A DNA stretch of 64,000 nt from Sugiyamaella lignohabitans (Eukaryota > Ascomycota > Dipodascomycetes > Dipodascales > Trichomonascaceae), in assembly GCF_001640025.1 (NCBI RefSeq), contig NC_031672.1, positions 124,001 to 188,000 on the forward strand, written 5' to 3'. The translations under genes and the position numbers were made by a program. The notes beneath the pieces were generated by a model. The model saw nothing but the letters and a program-made list of their open reading frames with translations, had not been told where the DNA came from and did no database searches. Shown in pieces: positions 36,622-47,117 of this stretch. Each line of letters begins with the position of its first letter. Positions within the stretch are counted from its first letter, which is position 1.

Positions 36622-39381
36622 TATTTAGAACCAGATTCAAAATGTTTTCTATAGCTTTTCTTCTGATTTCAATAGATGGTTAAATTGAAAAGAAAAGACC
36701 AATTAATAGATACAAATAAACCTGGTGGAAATCGATCAGAAGATTTCTTTTGCCGTTACTGATATGTTAGCTTATAGCAAGTTTCTGGTAGTGATGAAAC
36801 GATGGATTCTAACAGAACAGCTATAATGATCAATTGAGGCAAATGGAAAAAAACCTGATTGCGATAAGTGTTATGATATATTCTTTTTGGCAGAGACAAG
36901 TTTTATTTTTCAAGACAAGGTCCAGTTCTCAATGAGACATTGGAGTCTATATAAAGAATGCTTGATGCTCGCTCCTGAAGCGTTTTGGAAACTCTTGTGC
37001 CTGAATGATCCTAGACATAATACTAGAAAGGGCGGGAGAAATAGGCGGTTTGCAAAACAAATAATATTTGTAACTATAATTATACAGAAAAATACCAATA
37101 GGCAAGTTTGGCGGAAAGTTTTCGCGCATCTCGAGAATAGCTGCCATTGAGTTTAACGAAGAAGGTTATAGTAGTTGGGTGGCAGAATCTAGTCACCATT
37201 GACCACTGATGCATTTCACATTTCATCATTGATTTTTATCGTTTACTGCCTATTACATTTAAGAGACATTGGCAAAATTCCGTGACAACCAACGTGAAGG
37301 TGCTCCTGTTTGTATGCATTGCCGTTGTTGATCTGTGGGAAATGGCTGTCGATCAGGTACCAGGTTGAGTGGTTTCTTTTTCAGGAACCCGCATGATAAT
37401 GCATAAGTACCTGCTGTTTAATTTAATAAAGAACAAGGCATTTGCTTCTAGATCTGAAACATTAATAAGGCAGCCTCTTGTATATAATACGACTGACAAT
37501 TGAACTGGTATTAATTTTCCTGTTCTACTATTGGGTGATCTACTATACTACCTTACTAGACTTCGATAATCGAAGTCAAACCCGTATAGATAGCAGTAAA
37601 CGTGTGAGTTTGTATTGCCAATTGCCTCAGTGGACTTGAATGTTTTGAGTAGTAGCATTACCGGTAGTGTCTGTGTTGGCTGGTCATGGTGGTCAACAGC
37701 AGCGGTCAGATATAGTTAAAATGATCTTAACTGCAGTCTAGGGCTACAGCAAAACAAAAGATATTAAACTTAAACCACAATGCTGTGCATTATAATATGG
37801 ACTGCAATGACCTCTGGTGTGCTCGGGAGCCAAGCGTACAAGATGGGACCAATTGTAATTGCAGTTTTCATTGAAGATTATAAATCAATACGGCGGAAAT
37901 ATAGTTGCTATACTGCAAAAAGTGAGGGCTACTAAGAATAGACCTTATTGATGCAAGCAAACGACCTTCTATTATATATACGGTTTAATATCTAATAGAA
38001 AAAAAGCTTCACACTGCACTTGAGCTCTGAGCTTGGGCTCCTAAACCCTCATATCCACCAGAAGTACAAACCAGACTACCAGGTTGTCACGAGAGCCCGT
38101 ACTACTAAATATAGGAAGTCATTGCTATCGTAAGTTAATATCTAAAGTCGCCGCAATTATATTGAGGGAACGAGAAAGATGAATGCATTGCACAATAAGG
38201 TAGATAATACAATCAGACGACGCGGTGAGGGCAGAATGAAAGGTGCCTCGTGCTGAGCCTCAAGGGCCATTTTACGAACAGACACGCCGTTTTACTGATT
38301 TCATTCACTGGTTTATCCTGCTACCCTATTAAAGAGCTTATTTAGTACCAGCTACAATGTTGTCTGCTTTTAAATTTGAATCCAACTGTTTTAGACTGAA
38401 ACTCTGCTACACCTGCGAATCAGTATCGAATTGATACAACAGTCTGACCTCGACAATAATCACAGGAACCGAGTTTCGTATGCTAGCCTCAGACCTGTAT
38501 TAGCCTCTTTAGCACTGTCTCCGGCGCTTTGATGTCAACACTGAGTTCTATGAACCACCCTACAGGGCAGCTCGCATGGTAGTAGTCTGCAATTGTCCGG
38601 AGTGGGAAACTACCGCAAAAAACGTTTTGGCACCTGGAGTTTGGCGGTAGACTATCCCTAAAGCCATTTGACCAACACTGAAGTTCATGATCGTGAAAGT
38701 ATATATAAAAATCATAAACATGTGTCATGTAGTAAGATAGACAGGATACTCTACAGTACTTGACACCCTGTGAGGTTTAGACAAAAATTGGGCAATGGCC
38801 CAGAAATTAAGCACGGCATTTCCATATACAATCAAACTGTTATAGCCATATTTGGTTCAACCAGAAAAATCAACAATCTACTAAAAACTATAAACACATG
38901 GGTTCACATGAAACGTACTTAGGCGTTTATTTAGACCAGTGAAGAGAGCGCACGGCGCTAGCTGAACTGGCAGGTGAACTCTGGCAATTCACACGATCAA
39001 ATTGGAGTTTTCTCGAACGTTCCGATAAGGCTGTTAGATGTACATGATACATAATATTCCTTGCCCAGACCCAAGATCCCAGTGACATTATTCTCCATAG
39101 AACGCGATTTGATTGAATTTGTTGATCTACTGTGATATTTTTCAGGATTAGATCAAAAATTTGAACAGTTTTGGGCCATTCCAGTCATTTCCGATACATC
39201 TGCAACTTACAAATAGACGTTGAGGTTTACAACTGGCAGTAATTCCATACAGATAGAGCTAATTAATTTTTTGGGGCTTGATTCGAGTTTTGATCTTGTT
39301 GAATTAGTGATATTCCTGGATCCTAGATATATTTTTTTTCTTTCATTTGCTTTTTTGGTTAATCACTAGAAATTACTTAAA
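36622..39381. other. Long divergent intergenic region between wall-protein and J-protein genes
   Basis: About 2.8 kb with no supportable gene on either strand. Short open frames at 36887-37150 and 38489-38728 have no family resemblance. Long upstream regions are usual for regulated adhesin genes such as FLO11. It contains a three-unit heat-shock element (39009-39023) nearer the J-protein gene. Confidence 0.55.
39009..39023. promoter_or_regulatory. Heat-shock element (three inverted nGAAn units)
   Basis: Sequence tTTCt-cGAAc-gTTCc is a perfect contiguous nTTCn-nGAAn-nTTCn array, the consensus binding site of trimeric Hsf1. It sits about 360 bp upstream of a J-domain co-chaperone gene, the kind of gene Hsf1 controls. 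Match is seen directly. Function is inferred. Confidence 0.7.
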
Positions 39382-40704
39382 ATGTCCCAGACAGAAACAG
39401 CTACAGCCGATAGTGCTGTAACCTTTAAAGAGCAGGGAAATGTAGCTTACAAGGCAGGAAATTATCAGGAAGCTGTCGAGCTGTATGGCAAAGCTATTGA
39501 AGCTGATCCAACTAACCCTGTATACTATGGTAACCGTAGTATGGCGTTGATGCAGTTGAAAGAATACCAGCTTGCTTTGAACGATACTCTGGAATCCAAC
39601 AGTTATGGCCCAGGAGTCGCTAAAACGCTCAATAGATTGGGCAAGTTATACACAACTCTCGGTAGACCCGACGAGGCTCTTCAAGCATACAGTTCAAGTG
39701 ACCCTCCAGCCAGTGGACCCGAGGTTATGTATGCTCATGAAATGTCTAGAAACTTAGTACAAGCAGAACAACTTCTACACAGTGAAAACCCTGCTTTGGG
39801 AATTCATTCATTAGATGCTGCTGAGAGATATCTTGGAGCAGGTGTTAAAATACCAAGAAAATGGACATTGTTACGAGGACAGTTATATTTGGCTTCAGGA
39901 AATATTGATGGTGCTACTTCGCTGGTCATGTCCTTGTTGAGATCCGATTCACAAGACCCTGACGCTCTTACTCTGCGAGGAAAAGTCCTGTATCAAGAAG
40001 GAGATGTCAGCAAGGCAGTTGCTCACTTCACCGAGGCTTTAAGGTGTGATCCTGATAATGCCAATGCTCGTAAATCATTGAAAGTTGCCAAAGAACTGGA
40101 AAAGCTGCGTACTGAGGGAAACAATGCGTTCAAATCAGGCAGTTATGCTGCTGCCAAGGAATTATATACCCGGGCATTACAAGTGGATCCAACCAATAAG
40201 GGCATAAACTCCAAGTTGTACTCTAACCGAGCAACTGTGAACATTAAGCTGAATCTCATTGAAGAAGCATTAGCAGACAGTGACGAGGCTCTCTTATTAG
40301 ACCCTGGTTTTGTCAAGGTGAAGAAGACCAGAGCCCGAGTGCTTCTTCAACTGGAAAGATATGAAGACGCAGTTCAAGAGTTCAAGTCTGCTATTGAGAT
40401 GGACTCTGCTGACACTTCGCTGAGACAAGAGTTACAAAATGCCGAACTCGAGCTCAAGAAGAGCAAACGCAAGGATTACTACAAGATTCTGGGCGTTAGC
40501 AAGACCTGTACAGAAACCGAACTCAAAAAAGCATATAGAAAGCAAGCACTTATCTACCATCCCGACAAGAATCCCGACGACCACACTGCACAAGAGAAGT
40601 TCAAGGAGGTAGGTGAAGCCTACGAAACGCTGTCGGACCCACAAAAGAGAGCAAGATACGATTCTGGCGTCGATCTCCAAGATCCATCTGACATGTTTGG
40701 CGGT

Positions 40705-40736
<32 letters not shown>

Positions 40737-40872
40737 TGGAATGGGCGGTATGGGAGGCATGGGAGGCATGGGAGGCATCGACCCTGAAATCCTCTTCCAG
40801 ATGTTCGGTGGTGCTGGCGGCGGAGGCCGTGGTGGCCACCCTGGATTCAGCTTCTCTTCCGGAGGCTTCTAA
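39382..40872 (+). CDS. TPR plus J-domain co-chaperone (DNAJC7/Tpr2-like)
   Basis: A 496-residue protein. Residues ~10-350 are tetratricopeptide repeats (e.g. [18 protein letters not shown] near the start, [18 protein letters not shown] in the second block). The J-domain is at about 365-430, with DYYKILGVS and the Hsp70-activating HPD at 393-395. The C-terminus has a Gly/Met tract of eight or so GGM repeats, then a Gly-rich end. This layout is that of DNAJC7 (Tpr2), which binds Hsp70 and Hsp90 through TPRs and returns clients between them in the cytosol. The mild repeat of GGCATGGGC at about 40700-40780 is likely to vary in length between strains. An Hsf1-type site lies upstream. Confidence 0.9.
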
Positions 40873-40942
40873 AGTTAGATAGAAACCCATCTCCTAATTA
40901 TTCCGCATCATAATATATTCATCATTTTTCTTTACTGGGTGC

Positions 40943-41003
40943 TGCCTCCGGCGGCTGGGGCTCTGCCCCAGACCCCGTGGCTCCTCTCGCTTCGCTCGAG
41001 TCG
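40943..41003 (-). repeat. GC-rich double-hairpin element, copy B-left
   Basis: A 61-bp copy in minus orientation starting 71 bp after the J-protein stop codon. It matches the copies at 48748-48808 and 48981-49041 almost completely. The only variation is in the 3-nt loop of hairpin 2 (TCT on the plus strand). Confidence 0.9.
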
Positions 41004-41026
41004 GTAAGTCGACGGTCCCATCCAGT

Positions 41027-41082
41027 CTCCTGCGAAGCAGGAGCTACCAGGGTCTGGGGCGGAGCCCCAGCCGCCGGAGGCA
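41027..41082 (+). repeat. GC-rich double-hairpin element, copy B-right
   Basis: Plus-orientation copy 23 bp from B-left. Hairpin 1 is recoded to CTCCT-GC-GAA-GC-AGGAG (41027-41043), a perfect 7-bp stem. Hairpin 2 and the CCGCCGGAGGCA tail match the other copies. Confidence 0.85.
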
Positions 41083-41415
41083 GTCGCACACGAACTACTG
41101 GCGGAATACGTATATTATGACAAGATTATAGATCTACAAGGAAACAGAAGAAAAACAATAAGAAAAATTAAGACGGCGTGTGGCTTGCGGGCTGATGCGA
41201 GGCAGCAAGACAAACGGGTGGAAGCGGTGTACGTGGTACTAGTAACTGAAACAAAGAGGGCAGAAAAACGAAACGGGTCAGGTTTGTGGGAGCAGCAGAT
41301 TGCTGGCTCCACAGAGTCAATGCAATAATATGGGCTCGAATTACACAAGAACGCCATATGAAACCGCTGCCGCAGCAGACAACGCTGGAATATACGGTTC
41401 ATGGCAACAGCAAGT

Positions 41416-42933
41416 TTAGCCACAGCAGAAAGCCCCGATCTTGGCCCAGAAGCCCTTGTTTTCCTCGGTACCTTGCTGTTGTTGCTGTTGTTGCTGATTC
41501 TGGTAATCGTGACCGTACTGGTGCGAACCAAGGTTTGATTGTTGTTGCAGTTGTTGGTTGGTCGATTGATATCCTTGTTGTGCGTACTGGTTGCTGCTAA
41601 GAATTTGTGACGAGTTGTTCTGGTACTGAGCTACGTTGGATCCTCCAATACTGCCACCAGTACCATTAGCAGGCACTCCTAGGGCGGCACCAGACTTGGA
41701 TAATCTCTGACCAGCAAGAGCCTGTTGTTGAGCCTGTAATTGTTGTTGAGCAGCCGTGGTAGCTTGCTGTAACTGGCCAGGGGTGCTCTGTCGAGTATTA
41801 CGTCTGGATTTGGATGCATGGCGGATAAGTGCAGCATTTGGCGGTGGAGGAGGTGGTTGAGCTGCGTTCAATCTAGATGATGACAGGTGGACTTGAGAAT
41901 GTCTGTTATTAGCAGTAGCATTGGCATTGTTATTGGCATTGCTAGAGTTGTGACCTGGTGGGTAGGGGTGACCGTATCCATGCAAATTGGGCTTTTTGTT
42001 AGTGGCCGAATCCCAGCCTTTTCCACCATTGAGCTTCATCCAGTCATACTCGCCATCCTCAACTTCACCAGTGCTCTTCAATGCTTGAGTAAACAAGTCT
42101 CGCAAATAGTCATAATCAGGCGTCTCTTCGAAACCAAGGTTACGCACGTATGTCAAATATTGCTCAAGTTGTTCTGGGAATCCTTCACACAAGTCGCGGA
42201 TTTGGGTGGTTTGCTTCTTCTCACCGATTTTCTCGTATTTTTGTTTATTAGTAGCGGCCTTGAGTCCTTGCCATGGCAGACCACCTCGCAAAAAGTACAT
42301 AAACACATGACCAAGAGCTTCTAAATCATCACGACGACTCTGTTCTCGACCTAAATGGGTGTTGATGGACATGTATCTGGCAGTACCAGACAAGGATTTG
42401 CGCTCTCTATAAGGGATATGCTGTTTTGTCTTGGGGTCACGGTATTGTTTAGCCATGCCGAAATCAACCACATACACCAAATTGGCGTTTTTTGTACCTG
42501 GTTTACCAATCAGAAAGTTGTCTGGCTTGATGTCTCTATAGATGAGGTTCTTCTCATGAATAGTTTGCACTCTGGAAATCATTTGCTTAGCAACCATGAC
42601 AACAGTTTTTAGAGTGAATCTACGGCCACACCAGTCGAACAAATCTTCCAAAGATGGCCCCAACAAATCAATAACAAGAATATTGTGGAGTCCTTCTTGG
42701 CCAAAGTAGTAGACATTGGGCATTCCCAAACAGCCAACGAGAATTTTGTAGGTTCTGTATTCATCACGAAGTTGAGGAGCATCTGATTTACGAGGTTCAA
42801 ATTTAATAGCCACTTGTTGGTTGTTGAGAAGATTGGTTCCTTCGAAAATAACACCAAATGAACCCTCACCGATCTTCTTTCCCACGCGGTAGTGAACGCC
42901 CACCACGTTGGACGACTGGATATGACTAGACAT
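41416..42933 (-). CDS. YCK2: Yck1/2-type membrane-anchored casein kinase I
   Basis: A 505-residue casein kinase 1. Kinase domain about residues 15-300: [11 protein letters not shown] (from 23), VAIK lysine 44, RDIKPDN (133-139), DFG (157-159), and the CK1-specific [15 protein letters not shown] in place of an APE motif. [10 protein letters not shown] is typical of Yck1/2 rather than Hrr25. The tail is Gln/Asn-rich with a polyglutamine run. The protein ends [11 protein letters not shown], whose C-terminal Cys pair matches the palmitoylation site that holds Yck1/2 at the plasma membrane. The palmitoyl transferase that does this in other yeasts is Akr1, not the Erf2 encoded at 55273. Roles of the family include sugar sensing, endocytosis and morphogenesis. 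Symbol given by homology; only one copy is seen in the window. Confidence 0.9.
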   Translation of the reverse strand: MSSHIQSSNVVGVHYRVGKKIGEGSFGVIFEGTNLLNNQQVAIKFEPRKSDAPQLRDEYRTYKILVGCLGMPNVYYFGQEGLHNILVIDLLGPSLEDLFDWCGRRFTLKTVVMVAKQMISRVQTIHEKNLIYRDIKPDNFLIGKPGTKNANLVYVVDFGMAKQYRDPKTKQHIPYRERKSLSGTARYMSINTHLGREQSRRDDLEALGHVFMYFLRGGLPWQGLKAATNKQKYEKIGEKKQTTQIRDLCEGFPEQLEQYLTYVRNLGFEETPDYDYLRDLFTQALKSTGEVEDGEYDWMKLNGGKGWDSATNKKPNLHGYGHPYPPGHNSSNANNNANATANNRHSQVHLSSSRLNAAQPPPPPPNAALIRHASKSRRNTRQSTPGQLQQATTAAQQQLQAQQQALAGQRLSKSGAALGVPANGTGGSIGGSNVAQYQNNSSQILSSNQYAQQGYQSTNQQLQQQSNLGSHQYGHDYQNQQQQQQQQGTEENKGFWAKIGAFCCG

Positions 42934-44063
42934 TGTAGCCGATTAAATGCGTTGAATGATCGAGCAGTTGACTAATCGACAATTCGAGTATGAAAAAAAT
43001 GAGTGGAGATATTGCCCTAACTGTGACGTACTTCTATTAGTTATGTTGACTTGTCTTGTCTTTTTGATTGGTTTTTTTTCGATATCGTTGGATTTGCTGA
43101 CACCGTTGATATTGAGCGTTGTAGTGCTTTTGGTTTTGTTGATCTGTATATACAATCAATCAAATACTGGCCAGTGTGGATTTAACAAACACATGAATAA
43201 ATGCAAGTCGATAAACAAAAAACGTACCAGGAAAAGCAGCCAGGTTCAAATGAAAGAACCAGTTTGAAAGTAGCTACTTTGCAACAAATCAAGTCAACTA
43301 AAATCAAATCAAATCAAATCAAGAACTGAAAATTAATGAAAAGCTTGATTGATTGTTTGATGGAATGACCTTTGTAGTATTGTCGTCGATGTTTATTTTC
43401 TAGTGTCCTTATCAATCCTATAGTTGGATTAGCACTAACGTCAAAGTCCAACTAGTCGCAATCACTATACTACTTGTAGCGATTGATTGAGACCCTTGAC
43501 AGAATAGGCCAGACCGTCAATAAAAGGGTGTATGCTCGAATTCGTATCGACTTCACCGAACAGAAAATGCACTAAAACCTAGTCGCTAGTAACTATTCGA
43601 AATAGAACCAAAAAAGGGAAAAGATATATACCAATAATACCACAGACAGAGAAATATTCAATAGAAAGATCTTTGTCGCGTTTCGGTAGATTTCCTTTCT
43701 TATTGGGTGTCGATTTTTTTTAACTGGTTGTCCAGTTTTAGGGAGTATCGACGGTAGAGTCAACAGTGTATGGCGTTTGTTGTGTGTAAGATGGAGAAGA
43801 ACAAGTGGGTATGCGAGGGAAACCGACCTAGCGGGTTGAAGCAAAAGCGCGAGCTTGTGTACGACGATACTTGGCGCGGTGTCAAGTGTTAGGGAGAAAA
43901 TGCAGGAGGTACAGTAGTGTAGCAGCTGGCAGGCAGGAGGGATTGAAGGGTGGGCTCTAGGCTTGGACAGAAGGGAGTTTGGAGCGGCTTTGGCTTGTAA
44001 CGTAACCCCAAAACCAAGCGGCAGCTGCAGACCACACCGAAGCGCCAGAACTAGCGGCATCAA

Positions 44064-44099
44064 AACAGCAGCCCTAACAGCAGCCCTAACAGCAGCCCT
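44064..44099. repeat. Three exact copies of a 12-bp repeat
   Basis: AACAGCAGCCCT occurs three times head to tail, followed by more GCAGCAG sequence. Length variation between strains is likely. Confidence 0.85.
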
Positions 44100-44439
44100 A
44101 GCAGCAGTTTGGCAGCAGCTTAACAGCACCCTCTAGCGGCAATTTTGGGCTTGACTTTTCCCAAAGGATGGGCTCCGTGGAGCGAGGCAGGAGGCTGATA
44201 AAGTGAGTTAGGGAGGCAGAAAGCAGAAATTCCAGGAGACACAGGGGGACCGGGAGGAAGGGGTACATAGCAGATGGACGGGCACAACTGAACGGAGTAA
44301 ATTCACCTCAGCAACAGAATTTACTGATAAAACTACCTGAAGATGCTGGACCCAACTAGCGACCTGGCATTTTTTTTGCTATGACCAACTCGATTCGGCT
44401 GTCCATCAGAGAGCTGGGCTTGAAATTCAAGCAGCAGAA

Positions 44440-44463
44440 GCTGCTGCTGCTGCTGCTGCTGCT
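44440..44463. repeat. GCT trinucleotide repeat, eight units
   Basis: Eight perfect GCT units, preceded by GCAGCAGAA so that the tract can fold back on itself. No gene runs through it convincingly. Confidence 0.9.
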
Positions 44464-44947
44464 CCACCTTCTGCCCCAGACCCGCTCCCGCTGCTCCTGT
44501 TGCTCCAGAGCCACACTGGCTGCTTCCTGCCGCTGTACTTCTGTTCCTCCTACCCAACCTCCCAGCTCATGGTACCATGGGAGGCTGCTGCACAAATTTT
44601 CTCGATAGGGTTGCGGTATTTAGTGCATGCATATACCTGATGATACATCATACAGTTTACTCTTTCGAGCCGAGTTTCTACAGATACGCCATATTCGAGT
44701 GTTTACATTATTTATGAACTATATCAGAAAAGGCTTGAGACGGATTGGTAAATGAAACCACATTGACATATGGGCATGTATGAGAGCAGGATATTTTGAA
44801 CAGGAGATTCTGAGGGTATATATTGAAGGCGGTAGATGATACGATATCAGTAAATAATTGTCTAGACCTGAAAAATTGCTTTATCAACGAATAGCAAACA
44901 ACGGCAACAATAGGAACCACTTGTACGGTATATGGCACTGGCACTGG

Positions 44948-44970
44948 CATGACATGACATGACATGACAT
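44948..44970. repeat. CATGA pentanucleotide repeat
   Basis: Four to five perfect units of CATGA, grading into related AGCATGGCAT sequence on the right. Confidence 0.9.
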
Positions 44971-45402
44971 AGCATGGCATATAGCAATAAGATAGTTCTA
45001 GTGCAGTTACCATATATCCTAAGCTGTAATAAACCAATGATAGCCATGCTACCAATGTGACCAATGCTGCCACCAATGCTGCCACAAATGCTACACCACC
45101 CAACCCAACCCAACCTAACTTAACTTTAGAGCTACAGTACGACGGACGTATTGAGGTACATATATCTGTATAACATTATTTCCTGTATAGAACATTGATG
45201 ATAACGTATAATATGTAATATAGTAGTAGAGAGGCTAGATATTTTATTATGTGCTCGGCATTGAGCTCGGCAAATCGAGCTGTTGACTACGACAAAGACT
45301 CAAACGTAGGTTTATATGACTGAGGATGGCCTTTAACTGGTGAGGTGAGATCGATAAACTGCATAGCAACAAACTACAGGATATCAGTCGTATGACAAAC
45401 AG

Positions 45403-45521
45403 TATGATATTCATAAGTTATCATATTCGTAGGCATGACATTCAGATTCATTATCACATTCACGGGCTATAACATTCATTGGTTATCACATTTATAGGGT
45501 ATGACATTCATCAGCTATAAG
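45403..45521. repeat. Degenerate 32-bp tandem repeat
   Basis: About 3.5 units with rough consensus TATGACATTCAT then NNGTTATCACATTCATAGGC. Units diverge by several substitutions each and by one or two bases in length, suggesting an old array. Confidence 0.7.
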
Positions 45522-46671
45522 CTAGGCTAGGATAGTCAGATGAGCAGATAGACAGAGAATTGAGGGTCATAAATGGTCGGATAGTGTATAGTGGATATGT
45601 AAGGTGGATAGTGTAATGTGTGATAATCCAATTTAGATCGCAGTATATCGCAGATATTATTTATATTTTGTATCATGCACTGGACTGGACTCAAGCTGAT
45701 CAATTGACTTAATAACTGTAACTTCTAAATCCGAGGCGAGGCTAACATAATTAGCTTGAGGTATATCTGTATTGCACAATCAGGCCATAATGTTGTAATT
45801 TAGAAGAAAAAAAAGGATTATTAAATTTATTTAATATCATGACTTATCTGACAGAGTTATTGAGAGGTCAAGATTCTGACATACCATGCAACCAATATAT
45901 GCATGAATATATTTATAGTATATACTGATGAAGATCTGAAGATTGTGTTTTTTAACTGAATACGGAATGATACCTGACGGTGAGAAGTCTGATAATCAGC
46001 AACATCTCCAACATCTCCAGCGGTTGTTAGAAGCAATTATGGTTAGTAAAACTGCCGATTCTCTACTAGACCAGCCAAGTCGTCCATAGAAAGAAACAAA
46101 AAACAAAAACAAGAGACTCAGCCTCGGAACGTTTCTGTATATTTTGTAACAGTTTGGTTTCAAACTGGATGGGCGGCACGGACCGTTACAACGGTAGTCT
46201 GATCGTAATTGAGTTTAATACCACCACCAAGGTTTATAGTTTAGGTTCTAGTTAGACTTTTATAGGAAGCAAGACCTCCGACGCCAGACTTTTGCCAACT
46301 TTGGCCAATAGCCAGAGACAAAATGAGATAAAACTGTAGCTAAAACTCGACCCCCCCTGCCTCGTCTGTCTCGTCTGTATTGTACGAACTTCCTCCCAAG
46401 GGCTAGATTTAGCGATCATGCGAGAGTTACAGATCCATACTTGAGCTCCGTCCACTCGCCGAGTTTAAACAGAGAAAAAAAATGCAAAAGAAACATCGGT
46501 CCTTGATAGACTGGATCCAGCCTTTGTGACGCCCATGCCTAAGGAAAATATAAATGCATTCCCGACAGTTTAGTCCTACCACTGACGGGGAATGAGACGC
46601 AGGACACGGTCCGTCCCACAAGTCAGGAACCTTTTTCCTAGACAAAAAAAAATTACCATAGCACGCGAAAA

Positions 46672-46722
46672 GCTCGCGAAGCGAGCACAACGGGTCCGGG
46701 CGGAGCCCGGCCGCCGGAAGCA
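46672..46722 (+). repeat. GC-rich double-hairpin element, copy C (diverged)
   Basis: Most diverged copy. Hairpin 1 is GCTCGC-GAA-GCGAGC, a perfect 6-bp stem (46672-46686). Hairpin 2 is CCGGGC-GGA-GCCCGG, again fully paired though different in sequence from the others. The tail is CCGCCGGAAGCA. It lies about 400 bp upstream of the 47118 gene. Confidence 0.8.
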
Positions 46723-47117
46723 TGACCACCCCCGATAAAAGCCGTGACACAGGCGCTGACAGGAAGATAATGATGCAGAGAGCCGAGGCCAGTTGCGGGT
46801 AAAGGTAAACAAACCGACACCCTAACCCACATCGACTACCCCTCACGATACAGTAGGACAGAAAAGATTGACGATAAGTGAGAGGGGTAACTGTAATCAA
46901 AACAGCAACGAGTGAGAAGGAGGAAGAAAAACGAAGTTTGGCGCGATTAATCGAACAAACGAACGAAACCACTAATTTTTTAAGGCATTATTTTTGTGAA
47001 CTTCAACAGTAGTGATATCCCGATTTCGAAATAGATATTTGGATGGATAGCTGCTACTGGTGCTGTTGTTTGTAGCACAAAGCGATATATGAACGACGTG
47101 TGAAGTGAAGAAACAAA

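Larger units (their letters stand above)
40873..41415. other. Convergent intergenic region carrying an inverted pair of hairpin elements
   Basis: 543 bp between the stop codons of the J-protein and casein kinase genes. It contains copies B-left and B-right of the GC-rich element, in opposite orientation. The remainder, 41083-41415, shows no gene. Confidence 0.6.
42934..46671. other. Gene-poor region with scattered simple repeats
   Basis: About 3.7 kb with no supportable gene. A 103-codon open frame (42956-43267) encodes CPNC and two hydrophobic segments but lies in the casein kinase promoter. A 178-codon minus-strand frame near 43600-44130 is compositionally odd. The stretch contains AAATC pentamers (about 43303-43322), a 12-bp repeat, a CTG/GCT run, CATGA pentamers and a degenerate 32-bp repeat. 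Confidence 0.5.

Noticed and set aside
43593..44129. 178-codon minus-strand frame
   Set aside because: Composition reflects simple repeats (AACAGCAGCCCT) and T-rich sequence. No recognisable domain, and it ends in a hydrophobic stretch encoded by an A/T-rich tract.
44333..44608. Polyglutamine or polyleucine frames over the GCT repeat
   Set aside because: The tract is open in several frames on both strands, as any pure trinucleotide run would be. No flanking coding signal.
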